A stretch of DNA of 64,000 nt from Amycolatopsis pittospori. GTDB taxonomy: Bacteria; Actinomycetota; Actinomycetes; Mycobacteriales; Pseudonocardiaceae. Each line of letters starts with the position of its first letter. The stretch's first letter is position 1. Positions 35,701 through 43,029 of the stretch are shown in pieces. The DNA is taken from contig NZ_JACBXD010000025.1 of NCBI RefSeq assembly GCF_013870525.1, positions 1 through 64,000 on the forward strand, in the 5' to 3' direction. Under the pieces are notes generated by a model that ran no database searches, was not told where the DNA came from, and saw only the letters and a program-made list of their open reading frames with translations. The position numbers were made by a program, and so were the translations under genes.

Positions 35701-37515
35701 GGCTTCGCGGATCCCGAGCTGGTCGAGTTCCCGGATCATCGTCGGGTCGTCCGAGATTTCGCGAGCCAGATACACCAGGTCATCGGTCAGACCGTCCTCG
35801 GCACTGGACCGGAAGACGCGGCCGGCCGACGCGGCGACGAAGTCACCGCTCTCGGTCAGGACGATCTCGGCCTTCCTCACTTCGGTCGCGACCGTTCGGA
35901 ACAGGACGTCCTCGGTGGCGAGCTCGTCGAGATGCGCCACGATCCGGATGGCGACGGCGGACGCGGCCGCTGTGCCGTCCTCGACCAGGGCTTCCAACCA
36001 AGCGACGACGGTTTCCACCTCGACTCCCGCCTCGGCGAGTATGTGGTTCACCTTCCCTCGACGCAGTCCGCTCACATCCACCGAGCTGTGCAGCCAGTCC
36101 TTCGGCCGACCGGCGTATCCGGTCCACAGCGTCAGCGCGATTCGGCTCAACTTTTCCGGGTGAACGCGCAGCTCGGCGGGCTTACGCAGGAGTCCGTCCT
36201 GATCGGGGAGAGAGGGCCGGACCGCCGCGAGCGCCCAGACCTTCTCGGTCAGGTGCTCGCACGCCCAGTTCGGCGACTCCTTGGCGCGGCCCGGCAGCAG
36301 CGGCAGGTACGCGGCCGGGTCCTCCAGCACGATCAACTCCGGCAACGAAGAGATGACCAGGTCCGCGGCGACGTCGAGCAGCTCGGTGTTGAGTTCGCTT
36401 CCGGAAAGCAGGTGCTGGCGGTCCTCGTTGGTCTTCCATGCGGCGTTGACGACACCGCTGAGGGTGGTCGCGTACTCGGTCGGGAAGAAGGCCCAGAACT
36501 CTCCCCTCTCGTGCGGCACCTGGCAAACGGTCTGCCCATGATCGGTCTTCGTGACCGTGTACTCCGGCACGGCCCAGGACACGTCGATGACCACGCGATC
36601 GTGCAGTTCACCCGCTACACGCCGGGTGCGTTCACTGACTTCGTGCGGACGCAGGAAGACCCGATGCTGCTCGGAGCGTGCCTTCTGCCCACCGCGGACC
36701 TCATGGATCGTGTGTCTCGCCCCGTCATGCTCGACCGTGATCTCGCGGCGAACCACCGGCAGCTCCCGACGGTCCTCGAGCACCATCTTGTGAACATGGT
36801 GCGAGAACACCTGGAACAGGCGAGGGAACTCGACGATGTCCTTACCGAGCAGGCCGTCGACTTCGGGAAGCAGCGGCAGGCGGACAACGGTTGCCGCGTT
36901 CGTACCCATCAGCTCGTCGAGCACGGGGTCGAGCGAACGTTCGCGCTCCTCGTCCAGCGGCCACGCCAGCCTCAGTACCGGAGTCTCGCCCACCGTATCC
37001 AGCGGTTGCTCGCCCTTCGCCGTTCGAGCTTCGTTGACCGCCTTGAGGATCTCCACAGCGGACCGCTCCGCATCGAACCCGAAGGAGCCAGAACGACTGA
37101 AGAACTGCGGGGTGTCGGTAACCGTCAGCACCGACTTCACGCCGACGCCGAAACGACCGATCTGGCTGCCGCTCTTCTGCGACACCCCCATGCGCAAGAT
37201 GGTGTCCGCGCCCTGCTCCGTAATGGGCGCGCCGTCGTTCGCGCAGTACATGTGGGTCTCGGTCAGAACGACCTGGATCGTGCCGCCCTGATGCTCGGGC
37301 GCACGCATCTCGTCCGCGCCGTTCTGCACGAGTTCGAACACTCCACGTTCGCGGTAGCCACCCTGGTGAATGCGTCTCTCGGCGTTGGCGTCTTCCTTGA
37401 TCCGGTCGGGGTCGAGCACATAGGTGCCCAAGGCCAGGCCGACGAGCCTGTCGATCATGGCGAGCACTGCGTTGAAGGCACGTTCGATCATTGCTACTTC
37501 ACTCCTTGACAGCAT
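32719..37515 (-). CDS. Sacsin-like GHKL ATPase fused to SF2 helicase
   Basis: About 1,598 residues. The N-terminal Hsp90/sacsin-like GHKL domain has the N-box VFELVQNGADE near residue 62, G1 YCANDGAPI and G2 IGRFGVGVKSVL. A long middle part of some 900 residues has no recognised domain. The C-terminal SF2 helicase has LPTAAGKTRIA near 1230, FVDEAHVA near 1335, GLTATPFR near 1375, and SQGFDAPATRAV with QMIGRGLRG near 1530-1550. The start region is a perfect tandem duplication, giving two equal starts (37515 and 37491), each behind AAGGAG. It is first in a four-gene leftward operon with overlapping ends and divergent from the HTH-GHKL gene. Confidence 0.85.
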   Translation of the reverse strand: MLSRSEVAMIERAFNAVLAMIDRLVGLALGTYVLDPDRIKEDANAERRIHQGGYRERGVFELVQNGADEMRAPEHQGGTIQVVLTETHMYCANDGAPITEQGADTILRMGVSQKSGSQIGRFGVGVKSVLTVTDTPQFFSRSGSFGFDAERSAVEILKAVNEARTAKGEQPLDTVGETPVLRLAWPLDEERERSLDPVLDELMGTNAATVVRLPLLPEVDGLLGKDIVEFPRLFQVFSHHVHKMVLEDRRELPVVRREITVEHDGARHTIHEVRGGQKARSEQHRVFLRPHEVSERTRRVAGELHDRVVIDVSWAVPEYTVTKTDHGQTVCQVPHERGEFWAFFPTEYATTLSGVVNAAWKTNEDRQHLLSGSELNTELLDVAADLVISSLPELIVLEDPAAYLPLLPGRAKESPNWACEHLTEKVWALAAVRPSLPDQDGLLRKPAELRVHPEKLSRIALTLWTGYAGRPKDWLHSSVDVSGLRRGKVNHILAEAGVEVETVVAWLEALVEDGTAAASAVAIRIVAHLDELATEDVLFRTVATEVRKAEIVLTESGDFVAASAGRVFRSSAEDGLTDDLVYLAREISDDPTMIRELDQLGIREADAEGRFRSVIDQGFFGYGDEEWTRFWELWRTAGGVDLVSVVRDKSAKVSAGLRVRTAAGVFRPIGKCLLPGPVVPEDGSRDARLAVDVSFHSDDLPVLRELGMTDRPTSGHRPENDSWFHEYHLWVHGEYCRELQATASRVQLQTVVLTGAPTMGSLHLFQDLSDEGKAAFLAAAPEDGLIESWTRQIGSKVSTRMRVPSPVNWFLRTYGMVETSMGLVAVREAVGPQLTAFASLLPVAAISPDKARRLGMTVNVGDMDPQRWTEFLERVKASTDDKFVGFAYALLSRFAPDLVEREEVMRCRVGQEWELRARGEIAVATTAEEYAVLVRENHPAMLADFPGETERVDFMIRELGMRRFVDVIEKRLRAVYSGPAVPLTDEWPPLRQRLGANAVHGRYLQWCSELEEVTRSPQGTRTTAMRSARQDNTVLVLDGTSFEDALVLVDRELGWNLGASGCRLVIEAHHQQQKDSAVQARLAEIRESDSFVEKIAFLIGEDNLRKGLPPGLVDSERSETGREPVAHRLAQLAYNAHDDGVLRVHAKDIAERFETAPANFDGGPAALRFVTDLGLPDVFAGVRIPVPPMREEAEGPTAFPRLHVFQEVLATRLTALLRNECAERGMLSLPTAAGKTRIAAEGAIRWIREDGIPEGPILWIAQTNELCEQAFQSWKHVWENVGPEQSLVIDRLWTTNSASPVTGRPHLVIATDAKLRMCLGTDEYAWLRNASAVFVDEAHVAISREYTFILEHLGLTHRETSRHLVGLTATPFRNDAELTRRLVQRFGNVRLDDGVFSGEPISDLQDLGVLARVEHRELVGADISLDPDELGGIKGFLPRSAELRLADDEARNKLLVEEITALPEDWPVLVFATSVGHAKFLAAKLGNRGVRSAAIDSATPMPERRQRIESFRQGRLRVLTNYGVLSQGFDAPATRAVVIARPVYSPNDYQQMIGRGLRGSRNGGKDSCLILDVRDNITNFHQDLAFTKFEYLWKKGER

Positions 37516-37536
37516 TGCTACTTCACTCCTTGACAG
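37489..37536. repeat. Perfect 24-bp tandem duplication across a translation start
   Basis: Bases 37489-37512 and 37513-37536 are identical. Each unit contains, on the minus strand, AAGGAG, a nine-base spacer and an ATG. The duplication is in frame and adds eight residues (MLSRSEVA-type) when the upstream ATG is used. Confidence 0.95.
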
Positions 37537-37810
37537 ACGGGTTAAGTGGCCACCGTCGTTTCGGTCCTGAGTAGATCCGGATTCGAGCGGGCGCGGCGCA
37601 CAGCCACCCGGCAACGGCGCTCTGCGCACATTTCCGGATGCGGCGAACTACGACCCGATCACGGGCCCCGCGCGGATTCAGTTGTGGTGCGGGCTGCTGT
37701 CGCCCAGATCCCTCCTGGAGGTGAGGCCGAAACTCCGAACTGTGTGTCGAAGCGGAGTGAAGCGGTACATTCGGGTAGCCTGAGCCGACCGAAGTGGTGT
37801 TAACCATAAG
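37537..37810. other. Divergent intergenic region of block B
   Basis: These 274 bases separate the leftward helicase operon from the operator of the rightward operon. No supported gene is present. The leftward promoter must lie here but has no clear consensus. AGTGGCCACC near 37545 resembles the palindrome AGTGGCCACT at 37845-37854 and may be a second binding site. Confidence 0.4.
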
Positions 37811-37831
37811 TTGACATGGCACTCATGTCAA
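37811..37831. promoter_or_regulatory. Palindromic operator overlapping a -35 element
   Basis: TTGACAT (37811-37817), seven bases, then ATGTCAA (37825-37831) is a perfect dyad, and its left arm is a consensus TTGACA -35 box. A weak TAGTCC -10 follows at 37833. The adjacent gene encodes an HTH domain, so autorepression by its product is the simplest reading. Confidence 0.7.
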
Positions 37832-37906
37832 ATAGTCCTGGTAGAGTGGCCACTGGCTCCCTGCCGGGAGCTCACCGCCAGGAACCTCGGAAGGCTGCAA
37901 AGGCGA

Positions 37907-40003
37907 ATGAGTGATCAGGAGGGCGAGGCCTTCGGCCCGTGGCTCGGACGACAACTGCGCAGGGCCGGAAAATCCCAAGCGGAGCTCGCCCAGCACCTCA
38001 AACTGACGCGCGCCGCCGTTTCCGCGTGGATCACCGGCCGCGCCGAGCCACGCGAGGAAGTCAAGCGTCAGATCGCCGGCTTCCTCGGCATCGACGTGGC
38101 GTCCCTGCACAATCGGGTCTCGGACGTGGTGACCAAGCTACCCCTGCAATGGCATCACAGGCCGGCGCACGCGGACGGCGGACGTGAATACGGAAACGCC
38201 GCCGCCTTCGCCTTCAAGGCGGACCTTTCGGTGCTCGCTCGCGAGGCGACACAGAACTCGCTCGACGAACGCAGTGACACCACCAAACCGGTCAGGATCC
38301 ACTACACGCTGCACGAGCTGAGCGGCGAGCACCTCGACAAGTTCCTGGACGCGTTGCAGTGGAACAAGCTCCGCCGTCACTACGACGAGGCCGCTTCCGC
38401 CGAACAGAAAGTCTCCCGCAGTCTGCGAGCTGCGCTGGACGACCTGGACCGGACGCGATCTCTCCTGTTGCTCCGGGTCGACGACTACAACGCCGCCGGT
38501 CTCACCGGGCCCGAGTACAGCGACGGCCGCTTCGCCGCAGTTGTCCGCAGGCAGCTGGACAGCCACAAGCAGTCAGGGACGCGCGCCGGCGGGTCATACG
38601 GGCTCGGCAAGGTCACGCTCTGGGCCACCAGTCGCTTCGGTCTCGTGCTGATGAACTCGACCCTCTCGATTCCGCACGAAGGTCGAACCGAACGCCGAGT
38701 CATCGGCAGGCTCGATCTGCCGTGGCGGAAAGTGGATGACAAGGCGTACGCCGGACCGGCCTGGTTCGGCGAGCCGGACACGGCGCCGAGCCACAAGGAA
38801 GTTTCCCGGTCGTGGTGGGCGGACGAGGACGCCGTTCGTGAACTCCACCTCGAACGGGCCAACTCGGACACGGGCACGTCGTTTCTCATCGTCGGGGCGC
38901 ATGATGCTTCCGGAGACACGGAATCCCTGGAAGACCTGCACGAGAAGTTGGTGCGTTCGCTGGCCGACGGGTTCTGGGCCGCGATGATCGGCGGTGACCG
39001 AGCGGGCGCGCTACTGGAAGCCCGCGTCACGACCCTCCGCAACGGCCGCGTGCTGGTACCGGAACATCAGGTCAATCCCCATACCCACCACCCTGCCCTG
39101 AGCAGGGCTCTCAAGGCCTACTTGGACAACGAGACCGTGGCCGAGCGGACCGCCGGCGATCAAGTGGCCAGTGTCGAGGTGCCGCTGTTCGTCACTCCTC
39201 GAAAAGGAGAAGGCAAAGCGCAAGGCAAAGGTGTGAAGCACTCTGCCGTCCTCCTGCTCACCCGTGCGGAAGGTGAGGAGCGAACCAATCGCGTGGTGTG
39301 CATGCGCGGCAACCGCATGACGATCATCGACAAGCGCCCTCGTGATCTTCCGCTGGGCACGGACGCCTTTCAAGCTGTCCTTCTCGCCGGCCACGCCACC
39401 GAGAACGAAGGTGAAGACGTCGACCTTGCCGAGCAGTTCCTCCGTGCGTCCGAGCCTCCCGAACATCACAAGTGGGACCGTACGGAAGAGCTGACCTCCC
39501 TGTACCAGAGAGGGGCGTTGACTCGGATCAAAGAGTTCCACGACGAGATCGACCGAGCGGTACGGGAGCTTGTCGGTCGTCGGGAGATCAGTCGACGCGG
39601 AGGCCCGACTGTGCTAAAGGAGTTACTGAAACTCGACAGCGCTGGCGCCGCCGGAAGCAGACGGGCACAAGGTGTGCCCACGGTCCGCAGCATCAACGCA
39701 CAGCTGGACGACACCGGCGCCTGGCATGTCAGCGTCGATATCAAGCTGCCCAACGCGGAAGATCCGTGGTTGCTGACTCCGGTCGCCAAGTTCGACGTCA
39801 GGTCCGGCGGCCGTCCGGCCGTGGACTGGAGTCTTCTCACCGCGGCGGAGAACTGTGACGTGGAGAACGGCAACCTGATAATTCCGCCTGGAGTGCGGTC
39901 GGCTTCGTTCATCGGAGTCACGGATCCGACGAGTCATCCTGTTCGAGGTCGTTTCTCCAGGCTTGTCGTGGACGTCCAGAAGGCACGCGGGGGTGCCGTA
40001 TGA
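37907..40003 (+). CDS. XRE-type HTH fused to GHKL ATPase
   Basis: A 698-residue fusion. Residues about 15-65 are an XRE helix-turn-helix (SQAELAQHLKLTRAAVSAWI). A Hsp90-like GHKL ATPase follows, with the N-box LAREATQNSLDE near 120, a G1-like LRVDDYNAAGL near 200 and the G2 loop GGSYGLGKVTLW near 235. The C-terminal 250 residues are unassigned. The ATG at 37907 is 75 bases after a palindromic operator. It probably couples DNA-bound control of block B to an ATP-dependent conformational change. The stop overlaps the next gene (ATGA). HTH-GHKL fusions are rare in known defence modules. Confidence 0.82.
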   Translation: MSDQEGEAFGPWLGRQLRRAGKSQAELAQHLKLTRAAVSAWITGRAEPREEVKRQIAGFLGIDVASLHNRVSDVVTKLPLQWHHRPAHADGGREYGNAAAFAFKADLSVLAREATQNSLDERSDTTKPVRIHYTLHELSGEHLDKFLDALQWNKLRRHYDEAASAEQKVSRSLRAALDDLDRTRSLLLLRVDDYNAAGLTGPEYSDGRFAAVVRRQLDSHKQSGTRAGGSYGLGKVTLWATSRFGLVLMNSTLSIPHEGRTERRVIGRLDLPWRKVDDKAYAGPAWFGEPDTAPSHKEVSRSWWADEDAVRELHLERANSDTGTSFLIVGAHDASGDTESLEDLHEKLVRSLADGFWAAMIGGDRAGALLEARVTTLRNGRVLVPEHQVNPHTHHPALSRALKAYLDNETVAERTAGDQVASVEVPLFVTPRKGEGKAQGKGVKHSAVLLLTRAEGEERTNRVVCMRGNRMTIIDKRPRDLPLGTDAFQAVLLAGHATENEGEDVDLAEQFLRASEPPEHHKWDRTEELTSLYQRGALTRIKEFHDEIDRAVRELVGRREISRRGGPTVLKELLKLDSAGAAGSRRAQGVPTVRSINAQLDDTGAWHVSVDIKLPNAEDPWLLTPVAKFDVRSGGRPAVDWSLLTAAENCDVENGNLIIPPGVRSASFIGVTDPTSHPVRGRFSRLVVDVQKARGGAV

Positions 40004-40986
40004 AGGCCGCGTTCCCTTACCCGACGCTCTTCGGCGACGTGAGCCTCGACGTGACCGCGGTGAGTGTGGACGGTACGGCGTTGCCGTACTCGCACGTGTC
40101 CAAGATCGAGCAGACGGTCGCGTTGCATCAGACCGGTCGGGAAAAGTGGGAGATCGCGACTCTGCACCTCGCGGCCAAGCTGCCCGAAGACGAACTCTCC
40201 GAAGGCCCTTGGGTCGATCCGGTGTGCCTGGCGGTACTCACCGAAAAAGCCACCAATGCCCGGTCGACAACGCGTCTGACCCGTGCCCGTGACGGCAGCT
40301 GGCACGGAAGCATCGACCTTGCCCGCGCCCGTCACCTCAACCGTGCCTCTCTCGCCCTGACGGTTGTCGCCGGCCTCGACGACGTGACCGGCCGTTTCAT
40401 CGGCACCTCGGAAAAGCCCTGGTTCGTCGATCTGAAGGTCTCCACTCCGGTGCGGCAGCGCGACATCGAGATCGTCGAGATCGACTTCCGCGAAGGACCC
40501 TACGAGTGGTTGCGCCCGTTCAAGGAGTCCCCGTGGATCATCGAAACCTCGGGTGACATCCCGACTGTCTATCTGAACACCGGCGCGGTGGAAGGTCTGG
40601 TCGACGCCCTTCACGGCGCGGGCGGCGGTGCGGACGAGAAGATGTTGCGTGAACTGACCGCAAGCCAGATCGCCCAGGACGCATGGACCGCCATGTTCCA
40701 CACGGCAATCAGTGATCTGGACATCGACGAGGACGGAACGCCGCAAATGCCTGCCGGCTGGCGAGAGGCCGTGGTGCGGATGATGTTGCCGGACGTACTG
40801 CCAGGACGGCAGCTGACGGACGCGCTCTACGACATCAACGAGCGTCGCACCAAGGGGTTCGGTTGGTCCGAACTGCAGACGAGCGTTCAGCATGCGGCAG
40901 GCAGGCGCAGTCAGATCACCAAGAAGCTCACCAACGCCGTGCGCTCTGTCCAGCGGCAGTCGGAGGCGGTGGCCGATGAGTCGTGA
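40000..40986 (+). CDS. Unknown block B protein
   Basis: A 328-residue protein that I do not recognise. The first 150 residues are rich in beta-strand pattern, including HVSKIEQTVALHQTG and KWEIATLHLAAKLP, suggesting a sandwich fold. The C-terminal third is helical and basic, with RRTKGFGWSELQTSVQHAAGRR. There are no catalytic motifs. It overlaps its neighbours on both sides (4 and 11 bases), so it is made together with the HTH-GHKL protein and the DUF6339-like protein, probably as one complex. Confidence 0.75.
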   Translation: MKAAFPYPTLFGDVSLDVTAVSVDGTALPYSHVSKIEQTVALHQTGREKWEIATLHLAAKLPEDELSEGPWVDPVCLAVLTEKATNARSTTRLTRARDGSWHGSIDLARARHLNRASLALTVVAGLDDVTGRFIGTSEKPWFVDLKVSTPVRQRDIEIVEIDFREGPYEWLRPFKESPWIIETSGDIPTVYLNTGAVEGLVDALHGAGGGADEKMLRELTASQIAQDAWTAMFHTAISDLDIDEDGTPQMPAGWREAVVRMMLPDVLPGRQLTDALYDINERRTKGFGWSELQTSVQHAAGRRSQITKKLTNAVRSVQRQSEAVADES

Positions 40987-41863
40987 GACCGGTGTCGACC
41001 TCCCTCCTGAACTCGAGCTGCTTCCCGACGCGGCGGTCACCAAGTTCCTCACCCGCGGCATGCAGTCAGGGCAGGAGAAACCGCCGCTCGTCGCTCTCCG
41101 CAAGGCGTCAAGTCCACTTCCGTCGTCCGAAGCACGGTGGAGGATCGCGCCGGTAAGGGAGTTGCTCGACGTCGCGATGGAACGCTTCGAAGAGCGGCCC
41201 ACGGATGCCGACGGCTGGTTGGCTCCGCGGCTGCATGCCACACTGCGGATGACCCGGGCCGAAGCAGCCGACGGTCGCCTTTGGAACTACCTCGCCATGA
41301 TCGCAGCGCCAGACTACGTGGTCTGGCGCCACAAGGGCACCGAGATCACGGCTACTTCCCGGTTCAGCGGCCCGCACTACACACAAGCCTTTGCCCGTTT
41401 GTGGTGGGCGGCCGAGCTGTTCCGCAACGGGGACGACTACGGCCCGGTGGAAGTCGCGTGCAGCGTCCAGGACGTCCTGAACACGACGATGCGCCTGGAC
41501 GTGATCGACCACCGCCCGACCGCGATCGCGGTCATCCGCGTGCTCGAGGAGCTGAGACGGTCGAACGTTTCCCGTCTGGGCGACCGGGTCAACGCCTTGT
41601 CCTCAGCGGTGAACGCGGCGGGCAGCACTCTGATGTACGACGTACTGGCTCCGGACGAACCGGTGGATCACGACGCGGTGCACGACTGGATCGCCGAGGC
41701 CGCAGGCATGGCCCCCGTGCACTGGGACCGGCTTCCCGACGGCCCTGACGACGGCGAAGTCCGCGAGGACGCGGTCATTGCCTTGGTGCCGCTGTTCAAA
41801 CAACTGCTCGAAGAAGCGCCTATGCGACTTCGGAAGAAGGTTGCTGCTCCTCAGGAGCAGTAA
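40976..41863 (+). CDS. DUF6339-like protein
   Basis: A 295-residue, mostly helical protein resembling the DUF6339 family, known mainly from actinobacterial defence loci and without established function. Visible features are RLWNYLAMIAAPDYVVWRH, an aromatic-rich region around ARLWWAAELFRN, and RPTAIAVIRVLEELRR. The ATG at 40976 lies inside the previous gene's end. The last 44 bases overlap the tail of the convergent methyltransferase gene. The family call rests on remembered sequence character, not a search. Confidence 0.65.
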   Translation: MSRETGVDLPPELELLPDAAVTKFLTRGMQSGQEKPPLVALRKASSPLPSSEARWRIAPVRELLDVAMERFEERPTDADGWLAPRLHATLRMTRAEAADGRLWNYLAMIAAPDYVVWRHKGTEITATSRFSGPHYTQAFARLWWAAELFRNGDDYGPVEVACSVQDVLNTTMRLDVIDHRPTAIAVIRVLEELRRSNVSRLGDRVNALSSAVNAAGSTLMYDVLAPDEPVDHDAVHDWIAEAAGMAPVHWDRLPDGPDDGEVREDAVIALVPLFKQLLEEAPMRLRKKVAAPQEQ

Positions 41864-42992
41864 CCTCTTCGGACGGAGTCTTGAGAGGCGTCGAGGGCAG
41901 CAGAGGCGTGTCGTAAATTCCCGAGTCCCAGTTCGCGGCGACAACCGAGTCGAGGTCCTCGGCTTCGAACTTGCGACCCAAGGCCGCGGCGAGCACGTGG
42001 GCTGCCAGACGCGGCGGAATCGCATTCCCGACCTGCTGCGCGATCTCCTTGCCGGACCAGGGGTAATCGATGGGAAAGGTCTGCAGCAGCCCGGCTTCCT
42101 CTTTCGTCAGTCGGACGAGCTCGCGCTTGGGTGAAACAGACGAATACAGCCGATTTCGTGAGATCTTGCCGGTCACCGTCGCGGAAGGTTCGTCCGACCT
42201 GCGCCTGCCCCGCAACTTGGGATTGCCACCGGTGCCGTAGTTCGACACCACTTCGAACGGCTCGTTCCTCTCACGCAAAGCATCGGCCATCGTGACCCAC
42301 GGCTTGAGGGCGGCTGCGCCCTCGGAACGGTCCTTACCCTTGTGGTACCGACGATGCGTCGGCGTCGGCAATGAGGCTTCGCCGTTGCGGCGCGCGATGA
42401 GGATCGCGCGCCGTCGGGTCTGCGGCACACCGAACTCCTCGGTGTGCAAGATGCCGCACGCAACGCTGTAACCACGCTTTTTCAGCACAGCCGCGTAAGC
42501 CTCCCAGACAGGAAGGACGGCAGGCACCTGCTCCAACACGATGGCCTCATAGGGCATCTCGTGCTCGAGCGCGTCCAACACCCAGCGTAACGGCTCCAGC
42601 ACCAGGCCGGTGCGTTCATCGCCGTTGTGATGAAGCTTTTTGAGCTCTGGTTGGACGTCATCGCCGTCGGCCATTCGCTCCAGGAACTCGAGTACCCGAG
42701 TCAGCGCTTCCCGACCTTCACCGTTACCCGCGACCGTGTACGTCTGACACGGCGGGCCGCCCGAGAGCACGGTGGCATCCGGGAAGTCTTTGGGGCCGAA
42801 CTCCCGGACATCGGCTTGCTTGGTACCGAGACCGGCGGCGCGCCTGGTCTCGCAGGCGCTCTCGTCCCACTCGATGCCATCGACGTGAACGCCCAACCAG
42901 TGTGCGGCGACGTCCAGTCCGCCGGGCCCCGCGAACAGGTCCACCATCTGGATCTGCGCAGTCGTGAACAGCTGCGGCTGCACAGGGGTCAT
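41820..42992 (-). CDS. C5-cytosine DNA methyltransferase, catalytic (block B)
   Basis: A 390-residue m5C methyltransferase. Motif I is VDLFAGPGGLDVAA, motif IV LSGGPPCQTYTVAG with the catalytic Cys near residue 82. Motif VI is the variant LEQVPAVLP (EQV for ENV), motif VIII QTRRRAILIA, and motif X QQVGNAIPP. It is a plausible active enzyme that marks host DNA for block B, in the role of DrmMII in class 2 DISARM. It lies 37 bases downstream of a second methyltransferase-like gene on the same strand. Its 3' end overlaps the convergent gene by 44 bases. Confidence 0.9.
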   Translation of the reverse strand: MTPVQPQLFTTAQIQMVDLFAGPGGLDVAAHWLGVHVDGIEWDESACETRRAAGLGTKQADVREFGPKDFPDATVLSGGPPCQTYTVAGNGEGREALTRVLEFLERMADGDDVQPELKKLHHNGDERTGLVLEPLRWVLDALEHEMPYEAIVLEQVPAVLPVWEAYAAVLKKRGYSVACGILHTEEFGVPQTRRRAILIARRNGEASLPTPTHRRYHKGKDRSEGAAALKPWVTMADALRERNEPFEVVSNYGTGGNPKLRGRRRSDEPSATVTGKISRNRLYSSVSPKRELVRLTKEEAGLLQTFPIDYPWSGKEIAQQVGNAIPPRLAAHVLAAALGRKFEAEDLDSVVAANWDSGIYDTPLLPSTPLKTPSEEVTAPEEQQPSSEVA

Positions 42993-43029
42993 GAGGTGGA
43001 AGTTTAACTCGTGGACGACGTCGAAATCA

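Noticed and set aside
35227-37509. A 760-codon open frame on the + strand
   Set aside because: It is antisense to the GHKL/helicase fusion, whose motifs are clear. The + strand product is Arg/His/Gln-rich without domains, as expected for a GC-rich shadow frame.
37541-37854. AGTGGCCAC words as a paired operator
   Set aside because: Two copies 300 bases apart, one imperfect, are too weak to call as a feature; mentioned only as a possibility.
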